Counted from the stretch's first letter, positions 23,746 through 33,031 are shown. The stretch: DNA of 64,000 bases from CALDSL01 sp039810245 (GCA_039810245.1 JBDHWQ010000018.1:15932-79931); one strand, 5' to 3'. Notes: generated by a model not told the origin, from the sequence alone. Numbers and translations: made by a program.

Positions 23746-24999
23746 TCATTTCGGCTTGCGCTCGGCGATGTAACGCTGGTGCCAGCGCTCGGTGGCGCGG
23801 CGCACCTGGCCCGGCACACGCGGTAGCGTCTTGACCACCCAATCCAGAGCCGGGTTGGGTGGCGGCGGCGCGGTTTCCACCGCTTCTCTCTGCCAGGGAT
23901 CCTGGTCGGTGAGCTTGCGTACCACGTAAACGAATATCAGCTTGATTGTCGCCAGCACCGGTGCGGCCAGGATCACGCCAGTGAGCCCAAACAGGTTGGC
24001 GCCTACCAGCGCCGCCACCATTACCGCTGCCGGGTGCACGCGCAGCGCATTGGCCATAATACGCGGCGAGACGAGGTTATCAATGATACTGTCGGTGACC
24101 CACGCTACTCCTACCACCAGCGCTGCATAACCGGTAGGGCTCATGCCAAAGATGGTGAAACCCTGGAAATAAGATACCAGGCCATACGTAGTCCACGCCA
24201 CCAGCGGGCCAACATATGGGATAAAACGCGCCAGGCCGGCCAGCAGCGCCAGGCCAAAGTAATACCGCACGCCCAGAATGCCAAGCAGGATGGTGTACAG
24301 CAGGATGGTAAAGCTAATGATGATCAGTTGCCCGCGCAGAAACGAATTCCAGATGCGTCCCATGCGCCAGCCCATGCGCTTCATGTCATCTTCGTAACCT
24401 GGAACGTTAATCACGATCAGTTCATTGCTGGTGCCGCGCGTTTCTGCCAGAATGAAATAAGAGATCAGCAGGGTGAAGAAGAGCCACCCGATGGTAGTGG
24501 CCGCTCCGGACGCGAAGTTGGTGACGATCGTTCCTATACGGCTCAGCAGCGTTTGCGCAAAGGTCAGCACCTGGTTGGTCGCCTGGGTCAGGTCAATCCG
24601 TGTCAGGTCGAGGACAAACGGGCCGATCTGGCGTGGATGGCTGGCAAGATCCTCGAGCAGCGCCGGCAGGTCGTTGATGGCGCGCTGCAGAAACGCAATC
24701 AAGCTTTGCACCTGGTCAACCAGGGTAAAGCCGCCCCAGGTGGCCAGCCCGAGCAGTACTGCGACGATGAGCAGGAACACCAGCAGCACAGCCAGCCCCC
24801 AGGGAATGTGCAGCCCGCGATGAAGCCGGCTGGCCACCGGGTGCACCAGGTAGGCCAGCACCAGGGCAGCAATCAACGGCCCAACGATATTGCGGAACTG
24901 CATGAAGAGCGCGATAAACAATGCGGCCACGGTTAGCGCGACCACCAGCTTGGTGGTCGTACTCCAGCGTGGTGAGGTGGAGGGTGGTTCTTCAATCAT
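23746..24999 (-). CDS. AI-2E family transporter (PerM/YdiK-like)
   Basis: About 417 residues with eight hydrophobic segments. N-terminal VALTVAALFIALFMQFRNIV and the conserved C-terminal block (GLTGVILAAPVLATIKLIF) place it in the AI-2E/PerM exporter family, a set of membrane permeases whose substrates vary and are mostly unknown. Cytoplasmic tail about 45 residues, basic. ATG 24999 is favoured by GGGGAG 10 nt upstream; longer in-frame starts at 25023 and 25047 are possible. Confidence 0.85.
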   Translation of the reverse strand: MIEEPPSTSPRWSTTTKLVVALTVAALFIALFMQFRNIVGPLIAALVLAYLVHPVASRLHRGLHIPWGLAVLLVFLLIVAVLLGLATWGGFTLVDQVQSLIAFLQRAINDLPALLEDLASHPRQIGPFVLDLTRIDLTQATNQVLTFAQTLLSRIGTIVTNFASGAATTIGWLFFTLLISYFILAETRGTSNELIVINVPGYEDDMKRMGWRMGRIWNSFLRGQLIIISFTILLYTILLGILGVRYYFGLALLAGLARFIPYVGPLVAWTTYGLVSYFQGFTIFGMSPTGYAALVVGVAWVTDSIIDNLVSPRIMANALRVHPAAVMVAALVGANLFGLTGVILAAPVLATIKLIFVYVVRKLTDQDPWQREAVETAPPPPNPALDWVVKTLPRVPGQVRRATERWHQRYIAERKPK

Positions 25000-25106
25000 T
25001 TCTGTTAAGCTCCCCGTTTTCATGCGGCGGCGGGTATGCCGGCGCATCTCCTACTTTGATTATAACTTGCACAGTGCTTGTGGGCAAAGCGCTTGTTCAC
25101 ATACAG

Positions 25107-25112
25107 TATAAT
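25107..25112 (+). promoter_or_regulatory. -10 box for leaderless peptidase-like gene
   Basis: TATAAT ending 7 nt before the ATG at 25120, with no Shine-Dalgarno between and no clear -35. Confidence 0.5.
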
Positions 25113-25119
25113 TCCGAGC

Positions 25120-26499
25120 ATGGCGCGTTTCTTACTGGTTGCCTGGATGCTGGTCTTGCAGCTACAACCCTGGATGGGGCTGAGCGTTGCGGCCACGCCT
25201 ACGCCAGATGGTTTTGGCGTGCGGCTGCACCCGGACGGGGGACTACACGCGGGCGATTGGGTGAGCATCGAGGTGTTTTCGCCGCCGGGTGAGAATTACG
25301 ACCGTACGAATCTATACGCAAGCCTGCAAGGCGCAGTTGCGCGCGAGTTGGGCAGCGCTCCTTTTTACGGCACGGCGGGTGGGCGTTTCCGCGCCATCCT
25401 GCTGTGGGTGTGGGATACGGGCGGCCTGGCCGCGGGCGAATACATGCTGGAGTTGCGCATCCCGGAACGCGACCTGGTTTGGCAGGTGAGCGTTACCCTG
25501 CTGCCGCCCGAACCTGCAATACAGCAGCACCAATGGGTTACTGCGGAAACCGGCTGCTGCTACGTGCATGTCATTAGCGGTACGGCGGCCGAGCGCGATT
25601 TGGGCACGCTGCTGCCGATGATCCAGGCGCAGGCGGAAGACGCGTCGCGCAAGATCGGCGCCAGCCTGGGGGAGAAAATTCACATTAACCTGATCCCGCG
25701 CATCCTGGGTCAGGGTGGATTTACTTCCAGCGAAGTGTACGTCTCGTATGACGACGATAATTATGCCAACCAGGATGTAGAGCAGCTATTGCATCACGAG
25801 CTGGTGCACCGTTACGATGCGATCAAGGACGGCCAATTACGGCCCGCCATCCTGATCGAAGGGCTGGCGGTCTTCCTGAGCGGCGGGCATTACCAGCCCG
25901 AAGCCGTGCGCGTGCGCGCCGCAGCGCTGTACCACAGCGGAAATTACATCCCGCTGAAGTACCTGAGCGACCACTTCTATCCTTCACAGCATGAGAGTGG
26001 ATATATTATCGCCGGGGCGCTGGTGGGCTACATGGTAGAACGCTGGGGCTGGGATACATACGACAACTTTTACCGCAGCATCGCGCCGAATGATGGCGGG
26101 CAGGCGGCCGCGCTGGATGCGGCGCTGCGCCAGCGATTTGGGCTAAGCCTGGACGAACTGGAGAGCGGTTTCCTGGGCAGCCTGGAAGAAATCCCACCGC
26201 TTCCGGACGTGCAGCAGGATGTGAGCGGCACGATGCGGCTGTTCGATGCGGTGCGCGACTTCCAGAGAGAAATGGACACGTCCGCATATTTTGAAAGCGT
26301 GTGGCTGCCGGATGCCAAAGACATGCGCGACCGCGGGTTTGTAGCAGATTACCTGCGCGGCCCGGACGACCCCGAAAACTTGCGCGTAGAAGCCGAGCTG
26401 CTGGAAGCGCAGCAATTACTGGATGAAGGCGAGTTCGCGCTGCTTGCGCAAAAACTGGCCGCGGTGGAGCAGGATCTGCGGTTTGGGAGCGCTCAGTAA
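25120..26499 (+). CDS. Exported HExxH metallopeptidase-like protein
   Basis: 459 residues. A signal peptide (hydrophobic to about residue 22, VAATPTP after it) sends it out of the cytoplasm. The zinc site is LLHHELVHRYDAI (HExxH) with a second glutamate in LIEGLAVFLSGGH about 25 residues later, a gluzincin arrangement like the peptidase MA families. The N-terminal 150 residues form a beta-rich domain of unknown role. The C-terminus is helical. Substrate unknown. It is convergent with the FHA gene. The likely absence of a leader is discussed with its -10 box. Confidence 0.78.
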   Translation: MARFLLVAWMLVLQLQPWMGLSVAATPTPDGFGVRLHPDGGLHAGDWVSIEVFSPPGENYDRTNLYASLQGAVARELGSAPFYGTAGGRFRAILLWVWDTGGLAAGEYMLELRIPERDLVWQVSVTLLPPEPAIQQHQWVTAETGCCYVHVISGTAAERDLGTLLPMIQAQAEDASRKIGASLGEKIHINLIPRILGQGGFTSSEVYVSYDDDNYANQDVEQLLHHELVHRYDAIKDGQLRPAILIEGLAVFLSGGHYQPEAVRVRAAALYHSGNYIPLKYLSDHFYPSQHESGYIIAGALVGYMVERWGWDTYDNFYRSIAPNDGGQAAALDAALRQRFGLSLDELESGFLGSLEEIPPLPDVQQDVSGTMRLFDAVRDFQREMDTSAYFESVWLPDAKDMRDRGFVADYLRGPDDPENLRVEAELLEAQQLLDEGEFALLAQKLAAVEQDLRFGSAQ

Positions 26500-26500
26500 A

Positions 26501-26529
26501 AAGCAGGACGCGTGTTGCGCGCCCTGCTT
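26501..26529. terminator. Hairpin between convergent genes
   Basis: AAGCAGG / CCTGCTT outer stem with an inner CGCG/CGCG pair, separating the peptidase-like gene and the FHA gene. Confidence 0.55.
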
Positions 26530-26555
26530 GTCTGTTTGCGTTACGCTCGCAACGT

Positions 26556-27218
26556 TTACTGGCAGGCCGGGAAGAGGAAGGGCAGCAGATCGCACCATAA
26601 ATTACGGGCGTCGATCACGTACAGGATGACGCCACACACGCATACCACCAGCAGGATGGCGATTATCAGCGCGATGGCCCAGGTAGGCAGGCGGCGTTCC
26701 GGGGTATAAGGCTCTTCGTACACCGGCTCTGGAGTCACGGGCGGGTAGGATGCCACTGGCGGCGGAACCGAGACCGGTGGCTGGTAGCGCGGCGCGGGTT
26801 GAGGAACAGGCTGCGCGACCGGCTGCTGTACGGGCTGGGGAACCGGCTGTACCGGCGGTGGCATGCTCACCGGCGGACGCGCAACCGGAGAGGCCATGGT
26901 GGCATCCGGGTCGGCCAGAGGGGCTTCCAGCTCCAGGTTAATGTGCTCACCCAGGGTGATCACTTCACCCGGGCGAAGTACATAAGGGCCCATCAGGCGC
27001 TGGCGGTTGACAAATGTGCCATTGGTTGACCCCAGGTCTTCCACCACATAGTTCGTGCCCTGCAGGAAAATACGCGCGTGGCGGCGCGAGACTTCCGCGT
27101 CGCTGATGACGATGTCATTGGCCATATCACGGCCAATGGTGAGCTCATTCTTCTCCAGGGCGTAGGTGCGTCCTGCGGTTGGGCCGGTGCGAACAATCAA
27201 CTGCATAGTGGGTGCCAT
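26556..27218 (-). CDS. FHA domain membrane protein
   Basis: 220 residues. The N-terminal 100 residues are an FHA phosphothreonine-binding domain with IGRD, VSRRHARI and GSTNGTFVN in order. A proline/valine/glutamine-rich linker (QPVPQPVQQPVAQP) leads to a C-terminal membrane segment (AIALIIAILLVVCVCGVILY) and a short tail with cysteines. The FHA domain would face the cytoplasm and read a Ser/Thr kinase signal; no kinase gene is in the window. GGAGAGG precedes the ATG. Confidence 0.9.
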   Translation of the reverse strand: MAPTMQLIVRTGPTAGRTYALEKNELTIGRDMANDIVISDAEVSRRHARIFLQGTNYVVEDLGSTNGTFVNRQRLMGPYVLRPGEVITLGEHINLELEAPLADPDATMASPVARPPVSMPPPVQPVPQPVQQPVAQPVPQPAPRYQPPVSVPPPVASYPPVTPEPVYEEPYTPERRLPTWAIALIIAILLVVCVCGVILYVIDARNLWCDLLPFLFPACQ

Positions 27219-27256
27219 TTTTTCCTCTCCTACCCCAAAGGCAAATGCATGAACAT

Positions 27257-27285
27257 AGTGTATACGCTTTAGGATAGTGTGTCAA
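27257..27285 (-). promoter_or_regulatory. Promoter of FHA gene
   Basis: Minus-strand TTGACA (27280-27285), 17-nt spacer, TACACT (27257-27262). Leader of about 30 nt. Confidence 0.6.
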
Positions 27286-27310
27286 CGCAATATGGGGTAC
27301 GGGCATGCAC

Positions 27311-27335
27311 AGATGGCCGGCAGGGCCGGCCATCT
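27311..27335 (-). terminator. Hairpin at the end of the liv operon
   Basis: Perfect 11-bp stem AGATGGCCGGC / GCCGGCCATCT with a 3-nt loop, 20 nt beyond the livF stop. No T tract. Confidence 0.5.
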
Positions 27336-27355
27336 TGAGATACACGTGGATTTGA

Positions 27356-28063
27356 TCAGATGCCGAGGTAGGCGGCTTTGACCTGCGGGTTTTCCAGCAC
27401 TTCCTTGCCGGTACCCGAAAGCACGATGCGGCCGGTCTCCAGTACGTAGGCGCGGTGCGAGATGGAAAGCGCCATGAGGGCGTTCTGTTCCACCAGCAGA
27501 ATGCTGGTTCCCTGCGCGTTGATCTCCTGAATGATGCGGAAAATTTCTTCCACCAGCAGCGGGCTGAGGCCCATGGATGGCTCGTCCAGCAGCAGCAGAG
27601 TAGGCTTGCTCATCAGGCCGCGCCCGGTAGCCAGCATCTGTTGCTCGCCGCCGGAGAGCGTGCCCCCGAGCTGGTTGATGCGCTCTTTGAGCCGTGGGAA
27701 GCTGGAGAACACGCGTTTCATCGAGCTGTCAATTTCAGCCGGGTCCGAGCGCGTGTACGCACCCATTTCCAGGTTTTCACGCACGGTCAGCGGGGCAAAG
27801 ATCTTGCGGCCCTCAGGCACGTGGCTGATGCCCAGGCGCACGATCTGGTCGGCCGGGGTGTTGGTGATATCTTTGTCTTTATACACGATGGTGCCGCGGC
27901 GCGGGCGCAGCAGCGCCGAAATAGCGCGCAGCGTGGTGGATTTTCCCGCGCCGTTTGCGCCGATCAGCGAAACAATCTCGCCTTCATTCACATGGAAGGA
28001 AGCACCCTGCAGGGCGTGGATGGCGCCATAGTATACATCGAGGTCTTTCACATCAAGCAACAT
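27356..28063 (-). CDS. livF: Branched-chain amino-acid-type ABC transporter ATPase LivF
   Basis: 235 residues from ATG 28063. Walker A GANGAGKST, signature LSGGEQQ, Walker B LLLLDEPSMGLSP and the LivF-specific IRLGISHVPEGRKIF are present. It energises uptake with LivG. Its start lies 10 nt inside livG, so the two are coupled. GGGAG lies about 12 nt upstream. Substrates of this HAAT family range from Leu/Ile/Val to amides and urea; the operon alone does not say which. Confidence 0.92.
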   Translation of the reverse strand: MLLDVKDLDVYYGAIHALQGASFHVNEGEIVSLIGANGAGKSTTLRAISALLRPRRGTIVYKDKDITNTPADQIVRLGISHVPEGRKIFAPLTVRENLEMGAYTRSDPAEIDSSMKRVFSSFPRLKERINQLGGTLSGGEQQMLATGRGLMSKPTLLLLDEPSMGLSPLLVEEIFRIIQEINAQGTSILLVEQNALMALSISHRAYVLETGRIVLSGTGKEVLENPQVKAAYLGI

Positions 28064-28859
28064 GGGCGGCTGCTCCCTTCCCCAGGTAGGCTTCAACAAC
28101 GCGCGGGTTTTCCTGGATTTCGCGCGGCACGCCGCGCGCGATGACCTCACCAAAGTCCATTACGGTGATATGCTCGCAGATGCCCATCACGACGCGCATC
28201 TGATGCTCGATCAGGAGGATGGTCAGGTTGAAGCGGTCGCGGATGAAGTGGATCAGTTCCATCAGCCGCACGATCTCTTTGGGGTTCATTCCCGCCGCGG
28301 GTTCATCCAGCAGCAGCAGGCGGGGATCGGTGGCCAGCGCGCGGGCAATTTCCACGCGGCGCTGCTCGCCGTACGGCAGGTTACGCGCAGTCTCGTTCAT
28401 GATACCTTCGAGCTTGAAGATGCGCAGAAATTCGATGGCGCGCTCGGTCAGCTCTTTCTCTTTGACGTCAAACTTCGCGCCGCGCAGCACACCGTCTACC
28501 AGGTTATAGCCGGCGTGTGGATGGTATGCAATGCGCACATTATCCAGCACGCTCAGATTGGAGAACAGGCGAATGTTCTGGAAGGTGCGGCCAATGCCCA
28601 TGCGGGTGATCTCGAAAGGTGCCAGGCCGACCGTTGACTCGCCATTGAAGCGGATAGCGCCCGAGGTGGGCACATACAGGCCGGTGATCATATTGAACAC
28701 GGTGGTTTTGCCGGCGCCATTGGGGCCAATCAGCCCGGCCAGGTCGCCCTGATGGAGCTCCATGCCAAAGTTGCCAACCGCGCGCAGGCCGCCGAAAAAC
28801 TTGGTCAGCTTGGCGATTTCGAGGGTGGGTACAGCATTGTTGTCTGCTTGCATCATCAT
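28053..28859 (-). CDS. livG: Branched-chain amino-acid-type ABC transporter ATPase LivG
   Basis: 268 residues. Walker A GPNGAGKTT, GIGRTFQNIRLF, a signature region read as LPYGEQRRVEIARAL and Walker B LLLLDEPAAGMNP are typical of LivG. It begins with three ATG codons in a row after GGAAGGAG; the third (28853) has the best spacing. It partners LivF and the LivH/LivM permeases. Confidence 0.93.
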   Translation of the reverse strand: MMMQADNNAVPTLEIAKLTKFFGGLRAVGNFGMELHQGDLAGLIGPNGAGKTTVFNMITGLYVPTSGAIRFNGESTVGLAPFEITRMGIGRTFQNIRLFSNLSVLDNVRIAYHPHAGYNLVDGVLRGAKFDVKEKELTERAIEFLRIFKLEGIMNETARNLPYGEQRRVEIARALATDPRLLLLDEPAAGMNPKEIVRLMELIHFIRDRFNLTILLIEHQMRVVMGICEHITVMDFGEVIARGVPREIQENPRVVEAYLGKGAAAHVA

Positions 28860-28870
28860 CTCCTTCCCTG

Positions 28871-30235
28871 TCAGTCGCCGGCCGCGGTTGGGCTGGGCTG
28901 GTTTTCATCCGCCTGCCGCGCCTTGAAGAGCTTGGGCTTGAGGAAGCCCCACTCCACCGTGCCGAGCAAGCCCTGCGGGCGCAGGAGCATGAGCAGCAGC
29001 AGCGAGATCGGGTAGAGCACAAACCGCCAGGTGGGTGCTTCCGTGCCCAGGTAACCGAGCAGCACACGCAGCAGACCTTCGAGGAAGAACGTCCAGCCAA
29101 AGGCCGCGGCAATGGTGCCGCTCATACTACCCAGACCGCCGAACACTACGATAATCAGCGGGTTGAACCCGGCCAGGAAGTTAAACGTGCCCGGGCTGAG
29201 GAAGCCGATGTAGTGGGCATACACCGCCCCGCCAATGCCGGCAAAGAAACTGCCGATCATAAACGCCAGCAGCTTAGAGCCGGCTACATCGATGCCCATT
29301 GCGATCGCGGCGGTCTCATCCTCACGCACCGACATGATGGCTCGCCCGGTGCTGGAGCGGATCACGTTGCGCATGATGATGATCACCAGCAGCATAAACA
29401 GGAACGCCCAGAACCAGTTGGTCAGCTTGGGGATGCCGATCATGCCGCGCCCGCCTTTCATCTCCGGGAAGGGCAGGATGGTGTCCGAGTTGACCATCAG
29501 CGTGTTGACCACGATGGTGAAGCCCAGGGTGGCGATACCAAAGTAATCGGAGCCGAGGCTGAGCACCGGAAGGCCGAACAGGAAGCTGACCTCTGCGGCA
29601 AATACGCCGGCAAAAATCACGGCCAGGAAGAATACAATCTGCAGCCCAACGACAGAATTGAATGGTCCTGGTTCGGTGATGGTGCCAAGCAGCGGCGCAA
29701 GCGCCGGGTTGATCAGATTGCCGATGAGAACTGCCAGGCCTCCAGCCGCGACCGCACCGATCAGGTACAGCGTGAACGCGGAAAGCACCGGCACGCCACG
29801 AAGCCGCCCGACTACCAGGCGATTAATGGCATACAGGATGGCCGCGGCCAGGATGGTGCCAATGCCCACCACAAGCAAGCCGCGCGCGTCGCCCATCGTC
29901 CAGCGGTAGGTGATATCCGCCGCGGTGTAGGCGCCGATCCCGTAAAACCCCCACTGCCCCAGGCTGAACTGCCCATTGAAGCCATATATCAGGTTGAGGC
30001 CCAGGGCCACCATAGTCATGGCGCAGGCCTGGAACAACAGGCCGCTGTCGAAGTTATTGAATACCTGAAAGCCGCCAAAACTGGTGAGCGCAAGCTGGAC
30101 GACGCCGAACGCGGCAGCCGCTCCGAGGAGTTTGGCCCACCACTTGGGTAAACCCATCACCCACAGCAGGCCGTAAATCCAGGCGATAATCGCGGCAATT
30201 TTGAGGACAGAGATGACGAGAAAACCGATTTCCAT
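28871..30235 (-). CDS. livM: Branched-chain amino-acid-type ABC permease LivM
   Basis: 454 residues, longer than the usual 300-350 because extra membrane segments lie between the FSLGQWGFYGIGAY motif near residue 90 and the FGLPVLSLGSDYFGIATLGF region. The conserved SVREDETAAIAMGI coupling loop and SMSGTIAAAFG end are present. It forms the channel with LivH. GGAGG precedes the ATG. Confidence 0.9.
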   Translation of the reverse strand: MEIGFLVISVLKIAAIIAWIYGLLWVMGLPKWWAKLLGAAAAFGVVQLALTSFGGFQVFNNFDSGLLFQACAMTMVALGLNLIYGFNGQFSLGQWGFYGIGAYTAADITYRWTMGDARGLLVVGIGTILAAAILYAINRLVVGRLRGVPVLSAFTLYLIGAVAAGGLAVLIGNLINPALAPLLGTITEPGPFNSVVGLQIVFFLAVIFAGVFAAEVSFLFGLPVLSLGSDYFGIATLGFTIVVNTLMVNSDTILPFPEMKGGRGMIGIPKLTNWFWAFLFMLLVIIIMRNVIRSSTGRAIMSVREDETAAIAMGIDVAGSKLLAFMIGSFFAGIGGAVYAHYIGFLSPGTFNFLAGFNPLIIVVFGGLGSMSGTIAAAFGWTFFLEGLLRVLLGYLGTEAPTWRFVLYPISLLLLMLLRPQGLLGTVEWGFLKPKLFKARQADENQPSPTAAGD

Positions 30236-30244
30236 GCCGGCCTC

Positions 30245-31372
30245 CTATGCCTTTTCTTTCTCGGGCTCGCCAAAGATACCGGTTGGCTTCACCAGCAAGA
30301 CGATGATCAGGATGGTGAACGCGACGGCATCGCGCATGGGAGTGGAGATATAGGCCATGGTCATGGCTTCGGCCTGCCCCATGATCAACGCGCCGACCAG
30401 CGCGCCGGGGATGCTGCCAATGCCGCCCAGCACCGCGGCCACAAACGCTTTCAGGCCAGGTAGGATGCCGAGCTGCGAATGGATCATCGGGTAGGCGATG
30501 GCATAGAGTACCCCACCCAACCCGGCGAACGCCGCGCCAACGGCGAAGGTAAACGAGATCACCGAGTCGACCTGAATACCCATCAGGCGCGAGGCCGGCT
30601 TATCGAATGAGGTGGCGCGCATGGCCACACCAATCTTGGTGCGCCGTACCAGGAACTGCAGCAGAATCTGTACCAGGATGGACGTTGCTACGATGATCAG
30701 GAAGATGTTGGAAAACGTAATGCTGCCTTCCGGAGCTGCCTGGCCGGCAGCGAGCAGGTGAATGCCATCCTTGATGTACCAGGTAACCACCTCAAATGGG
30801 CGCTCGTAAGGGATGAAGCGCGCGGAAAATACAAACTGCAGCGCGCCAAAATATTCGATGAAAAATGAGACGCCGATGGCAGTAATGAGCGCTGCGATGC
30901 GCGGAGCATCACGCAGCGGCTTATATGCCACGCGCTCAATGGTGATCGCCAGCACAGCGCAGATGATCATCGAGAGCAGGATGACGGTCAGCGAGCCAAC
31001 TACGACCGAAATCCAACCCGGGATACCCGGAAACAACAATGATGGCCACTGGTGCAGATTGAAGTCTGTCACTGCGAAGAAGCTGACAAAAGCACCCACC
31101 ATGAACACATCGCCATGAGCAAAATTAATCAACTTTACAATACCGTACACCATGGTGTAACCCAGGGCGATCATGGCGTAGACAAAACCCAACTGCAGGC
31201 CGTTGAGAACAAATTGGATGAATAAGCGCGGATCGGCAATCAGGTTTTTGCCCAGCACGTACAGAATCAAAAGTGCCAGGATAGCAAGGAACATCTTGCC
31301 AATCCAGGCAAGTGGAGCGCGTGGCTTGTAGACGGCCTCATCAAGAGCTTGGGGCTGAAGCGTTTTTTGCAT
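30245..31372 (-). CDS. livH: Branched-chain amino-acid-type ABC permease LivH
   Basis: 375 residues from ATG 31372, supported by GGAGG 10 nt upstream. About eight membrane segments; the LivH motif NGLQLGFVYAMIALGYTMVY and NFAHGDVFMVGAF are clear. An extra 60-residue segment around ARFIPYERPFEVVTWYIKDG may form a periplasmic loop. It is separated from livJ by a strong hairpin. Confidence 0.9.
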   Translation of the reverse strand: MQKTLQPQALDEAVYKPRAPLAWIGKMFLAILALLILYVLGKNLIADPRLFIQFVLNGLQLGFVYAMIALGYTMVYGIVKLINFAHGDVFMVGAFVSFFAVTDFNLHQWPSLLFPGIPGWISVVVGSLTVILLSMIICAVLAITIERVAYKPLRDAPRIAALITAIGVSFFIEYFGALQFVFSARFIPYERPFEVVTWYIKDGIHLLAAGQAAPEGSITFSNIFLIIVATSILVQILLQFLVRRTKIGVAMRATSFDKPASRLMGIQVDSVISFTFAVGAAFAGLGGVLYAIAYPMIHSQLGILPGLKAFVAAVLGGIGSIPGALVGALIMGQAEAMTMAYISTPMRDAVAFTILIIVLLVKPTGIFGEPEKEKA

Positions 31373-31410
31373 TGACAGACGCCTCCGAACTTCATGGATA
31401 CAGAACGGTA

Positions 31411-31442
31411 GGTTGGAGGACGGCATCCGCCGTCCTCCAACC
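31411..31442 (-). promoter_or_regulatory. Intercistronic hairpin between livJ and livH
   Basis: Perfect 13-bp stem GGTTGGAGGACGG / CCGTCCTCCAACC with a 6-nt loop. It lies just after livJ and is placed as a stabilising or partial-termination structure that lets the binding protein be made in excess over the permeases. Confidence 0.6.
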
Positions 31443-31477
31443 GGATTAGCCGGGCAAGCTGCCGGAACAAAGAACGT

Positions 31478-32638
31478 TTACGGCATAACCTGCGAGTAGA
31501 ACTTGGCCTGGCCGTCGGCCACCTGGACGATGGTGATCGGTTTGATCGGGGTGTGGAACTCGTCGAAGGTGATCGTGCCAGAGACAGCCTCGAACTTACC
31601 CTTGGCCATGGCTTCAGCGACGGCGGTGGCGTCATCCTTGCCGGCGTTGGCAATGGACTGGATCAGCATATTCGTGGCGTCGTACGCCAGAGCGGCCAGC
31701 GCATCGGGCTGCTTGCCGCCGTACTTGGCTTTGTAGTTAGTCACGAAGGTCTGCACAGCCGGACGGTTCTCGGTGGGCGAGTAGTGGTTGGTGAAGTAAC
31801 CGCCAGCAGCAGCGGTGGCATCCAGGTCGGGGGAGTCCCAACCATCGCCGCCGATGAAGGGGGCGGTGATGCCCTTTTCCTTGGCCTGCTTGGTGACCAG
31901 GTTGACCACGTTATAGTAGTCGGGCAGAACTACCACATCCGGCTTGGCTTCGGCAACCTTGGCCAGAATGGTGGAGAAGTCGGTGTCCTGCGCGGTGTAG
32001 GTTTCGGTGCCGACGATCTCGCCACCGTCTTCGGTGAAGTACTTGGTGAAGTATTCCGCCAGGCCCTTCACATAGTCGTTCGCCTGATCGAGCAGGACGA
32101 AGGCCTTCTTAGCGCCGAGGGTTTCAAAGGCGAACTTGGCCATCACCTTGCCCTGTGTGTCGTCGTTAAAGCAGGCGACGAAGGTGTAGGGCTTTACCTT
32201 ACCGGCAGCATCGCGCACGACGCTCGGGTTGGTGGAGGTGCCGGAGATCTGCACAACCTTCTTCTGGTTGACAATTTCCGAAACCGGGATGGAAGCCTTG
32301 GAGCAAACTTCGCCGACGATGTACTTCACGCCGTCCTGGTCAATGACCTTGTTGGCAGCGTTGACGGCCGGGTCAGGGGTGCACTGGCTGTCTTCAACAA
32401 TGCCGACCAGCTTGCGGCCCAAAACGCCGCCCTTGGCATTCCATTCTTCAATCGCCTGCAGCGCGCCTTCGCGTGTGGAAACGCCGAAGGTAGGTACAGG
32501 GCCAGACAGAGGGGCCAGAATGGCGATCTTGATGTCTTCAGTAGAGGCCGCGCCACCGCCGGTGGAGGCAGCGGGCGTGCAACCGGCGATCAGCATCGAC
32601 AAAACGGCCAGGATGCTCAGGAACTTAAACGTACGCAT
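31478..32638 (-). CDS. livJ: ABC transporter substrate-binding lipoprotein LivJ-type
   Basis: 386 residues from ATG 32638. Signal peptide with lipobox LIAGC, then a Thr/Ser/Gly-rich linker. The mature protein begins IKIAILAPLSGPVPTFGVS, the classic start of Leu/Ile/Val-type type I binding proteins, and continues with ISGTSTNPSV and DQANDYVKGLAEYF. A strong AAGGAGGAG precedes the start. It delivers substrate to LivHMGF. First gene of the operon. Confidence 0.93.
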   Translation of the reverse strand: MRTFKFLSILAVLSMLIAGCTPAASTGGGAASTEDIKIAILAPLSGPVPTFGVSTREGALQAIEEWNAKGGVLGRKLVGIVEDSQCTPDPAVNAANKVIDQDGVKYIVGEVCSKASIPVSEIVNQKKVVQISGTSTNPSVVRDAAGKVKPYTFVACFNDDTQGKVMAKFAFETLGAKKAFVLLDQANDYVKGLAEYFTKYFTEDGGEIVGTETYTAQDTDFSTILAKVAEAKPDVVVLPDYYNVVNLVTKQAKEKGITAPFIGGDGWDSPDLDATAAAGGYFTNHYSPTENRPAVQTFVTNYKAKYGGKQPDALAALAYDATNMLIQSIANAGKDDATAVAEAMAKGKFEAVSGTITFDEFHTPIKPITIVQVADGQAKFYSQVMP

Positions 32639-32899
32639 CGTATCTCTCCTCCTTACGAACAATTGGCAATTGATTGGGTTCGAACAGTTTGGGGATTGCT
32701 GGAATTACGGTTTGAGGTTCGCGAACAGACAGCAAACCTCTGGAAAGCATCACCTCCTCTATTTGCTGCATTTGGGTTGCCTGTGTTTTGCCAGATCCTT
32801 ATGGAGATTGGCAAATACTTCTGAAAAACTTCAGAGACCCTATTGGATTGAAAAGAGTCAGGGAACCCAGATATGTGACCTGTCTAAGAAACGAATTCC
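32639..32899 (-). promoter_or_regulatory. Long 5' leader of the liv operon
   Basis: About 260 nt between the predicted transcription start near 32899 and livJ. It holds a stem CTGAA/TTCAG, a GAGGTT/AACCTC stem, and on the minus strand AGGAGGTGAT (32758-32749), a 10-nt perfect match to the anti-Shine-Dalgarno. This is followed by an ATG (32750) opening a 41-codon frame (32750 to 32625) that overlaps the livJ start. No T-box or known riboswitch was recognised. Confidence 0.45.
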
Positions 32900-32905
32900 T
32901 GTATA

Positions 32906-32934
32906 AATATAGCGGGGACAGTGACAAATGTCAA
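32906..32934 (-). promoter_or_regulatory. Strong promoter of the liv operon
   Basis: Minus strand TTGACA (32929-32934), 17-nt spacer, TATATT (32906-32911). Divergent from the promoter at 33032; the 97 nt between hold several TGACA repeats. Confidence 0.8.
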
Positions 32935-33031
32935 GTTTTTCTGACCAGAGATAGTGACATACGAGCCATGAATATTGGGAAAGGAGTCATTGACAAACGC
33001 CAGGCCGGCCGTTACCCGCGCGTCCAAATGC

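Noticed and set aside
31553..32824. Plus-strand frame of 423 residues
   Set aside because: Antisense over livJ; Gly/Val/Asp-rich with no motif. The livJ frame is unmistakable.
32639..32899. T-box or other known riboswitch in the liv leader
   Set aside because: No T-box AGGGTGGNACCGCG or other recognised consensus was seen.
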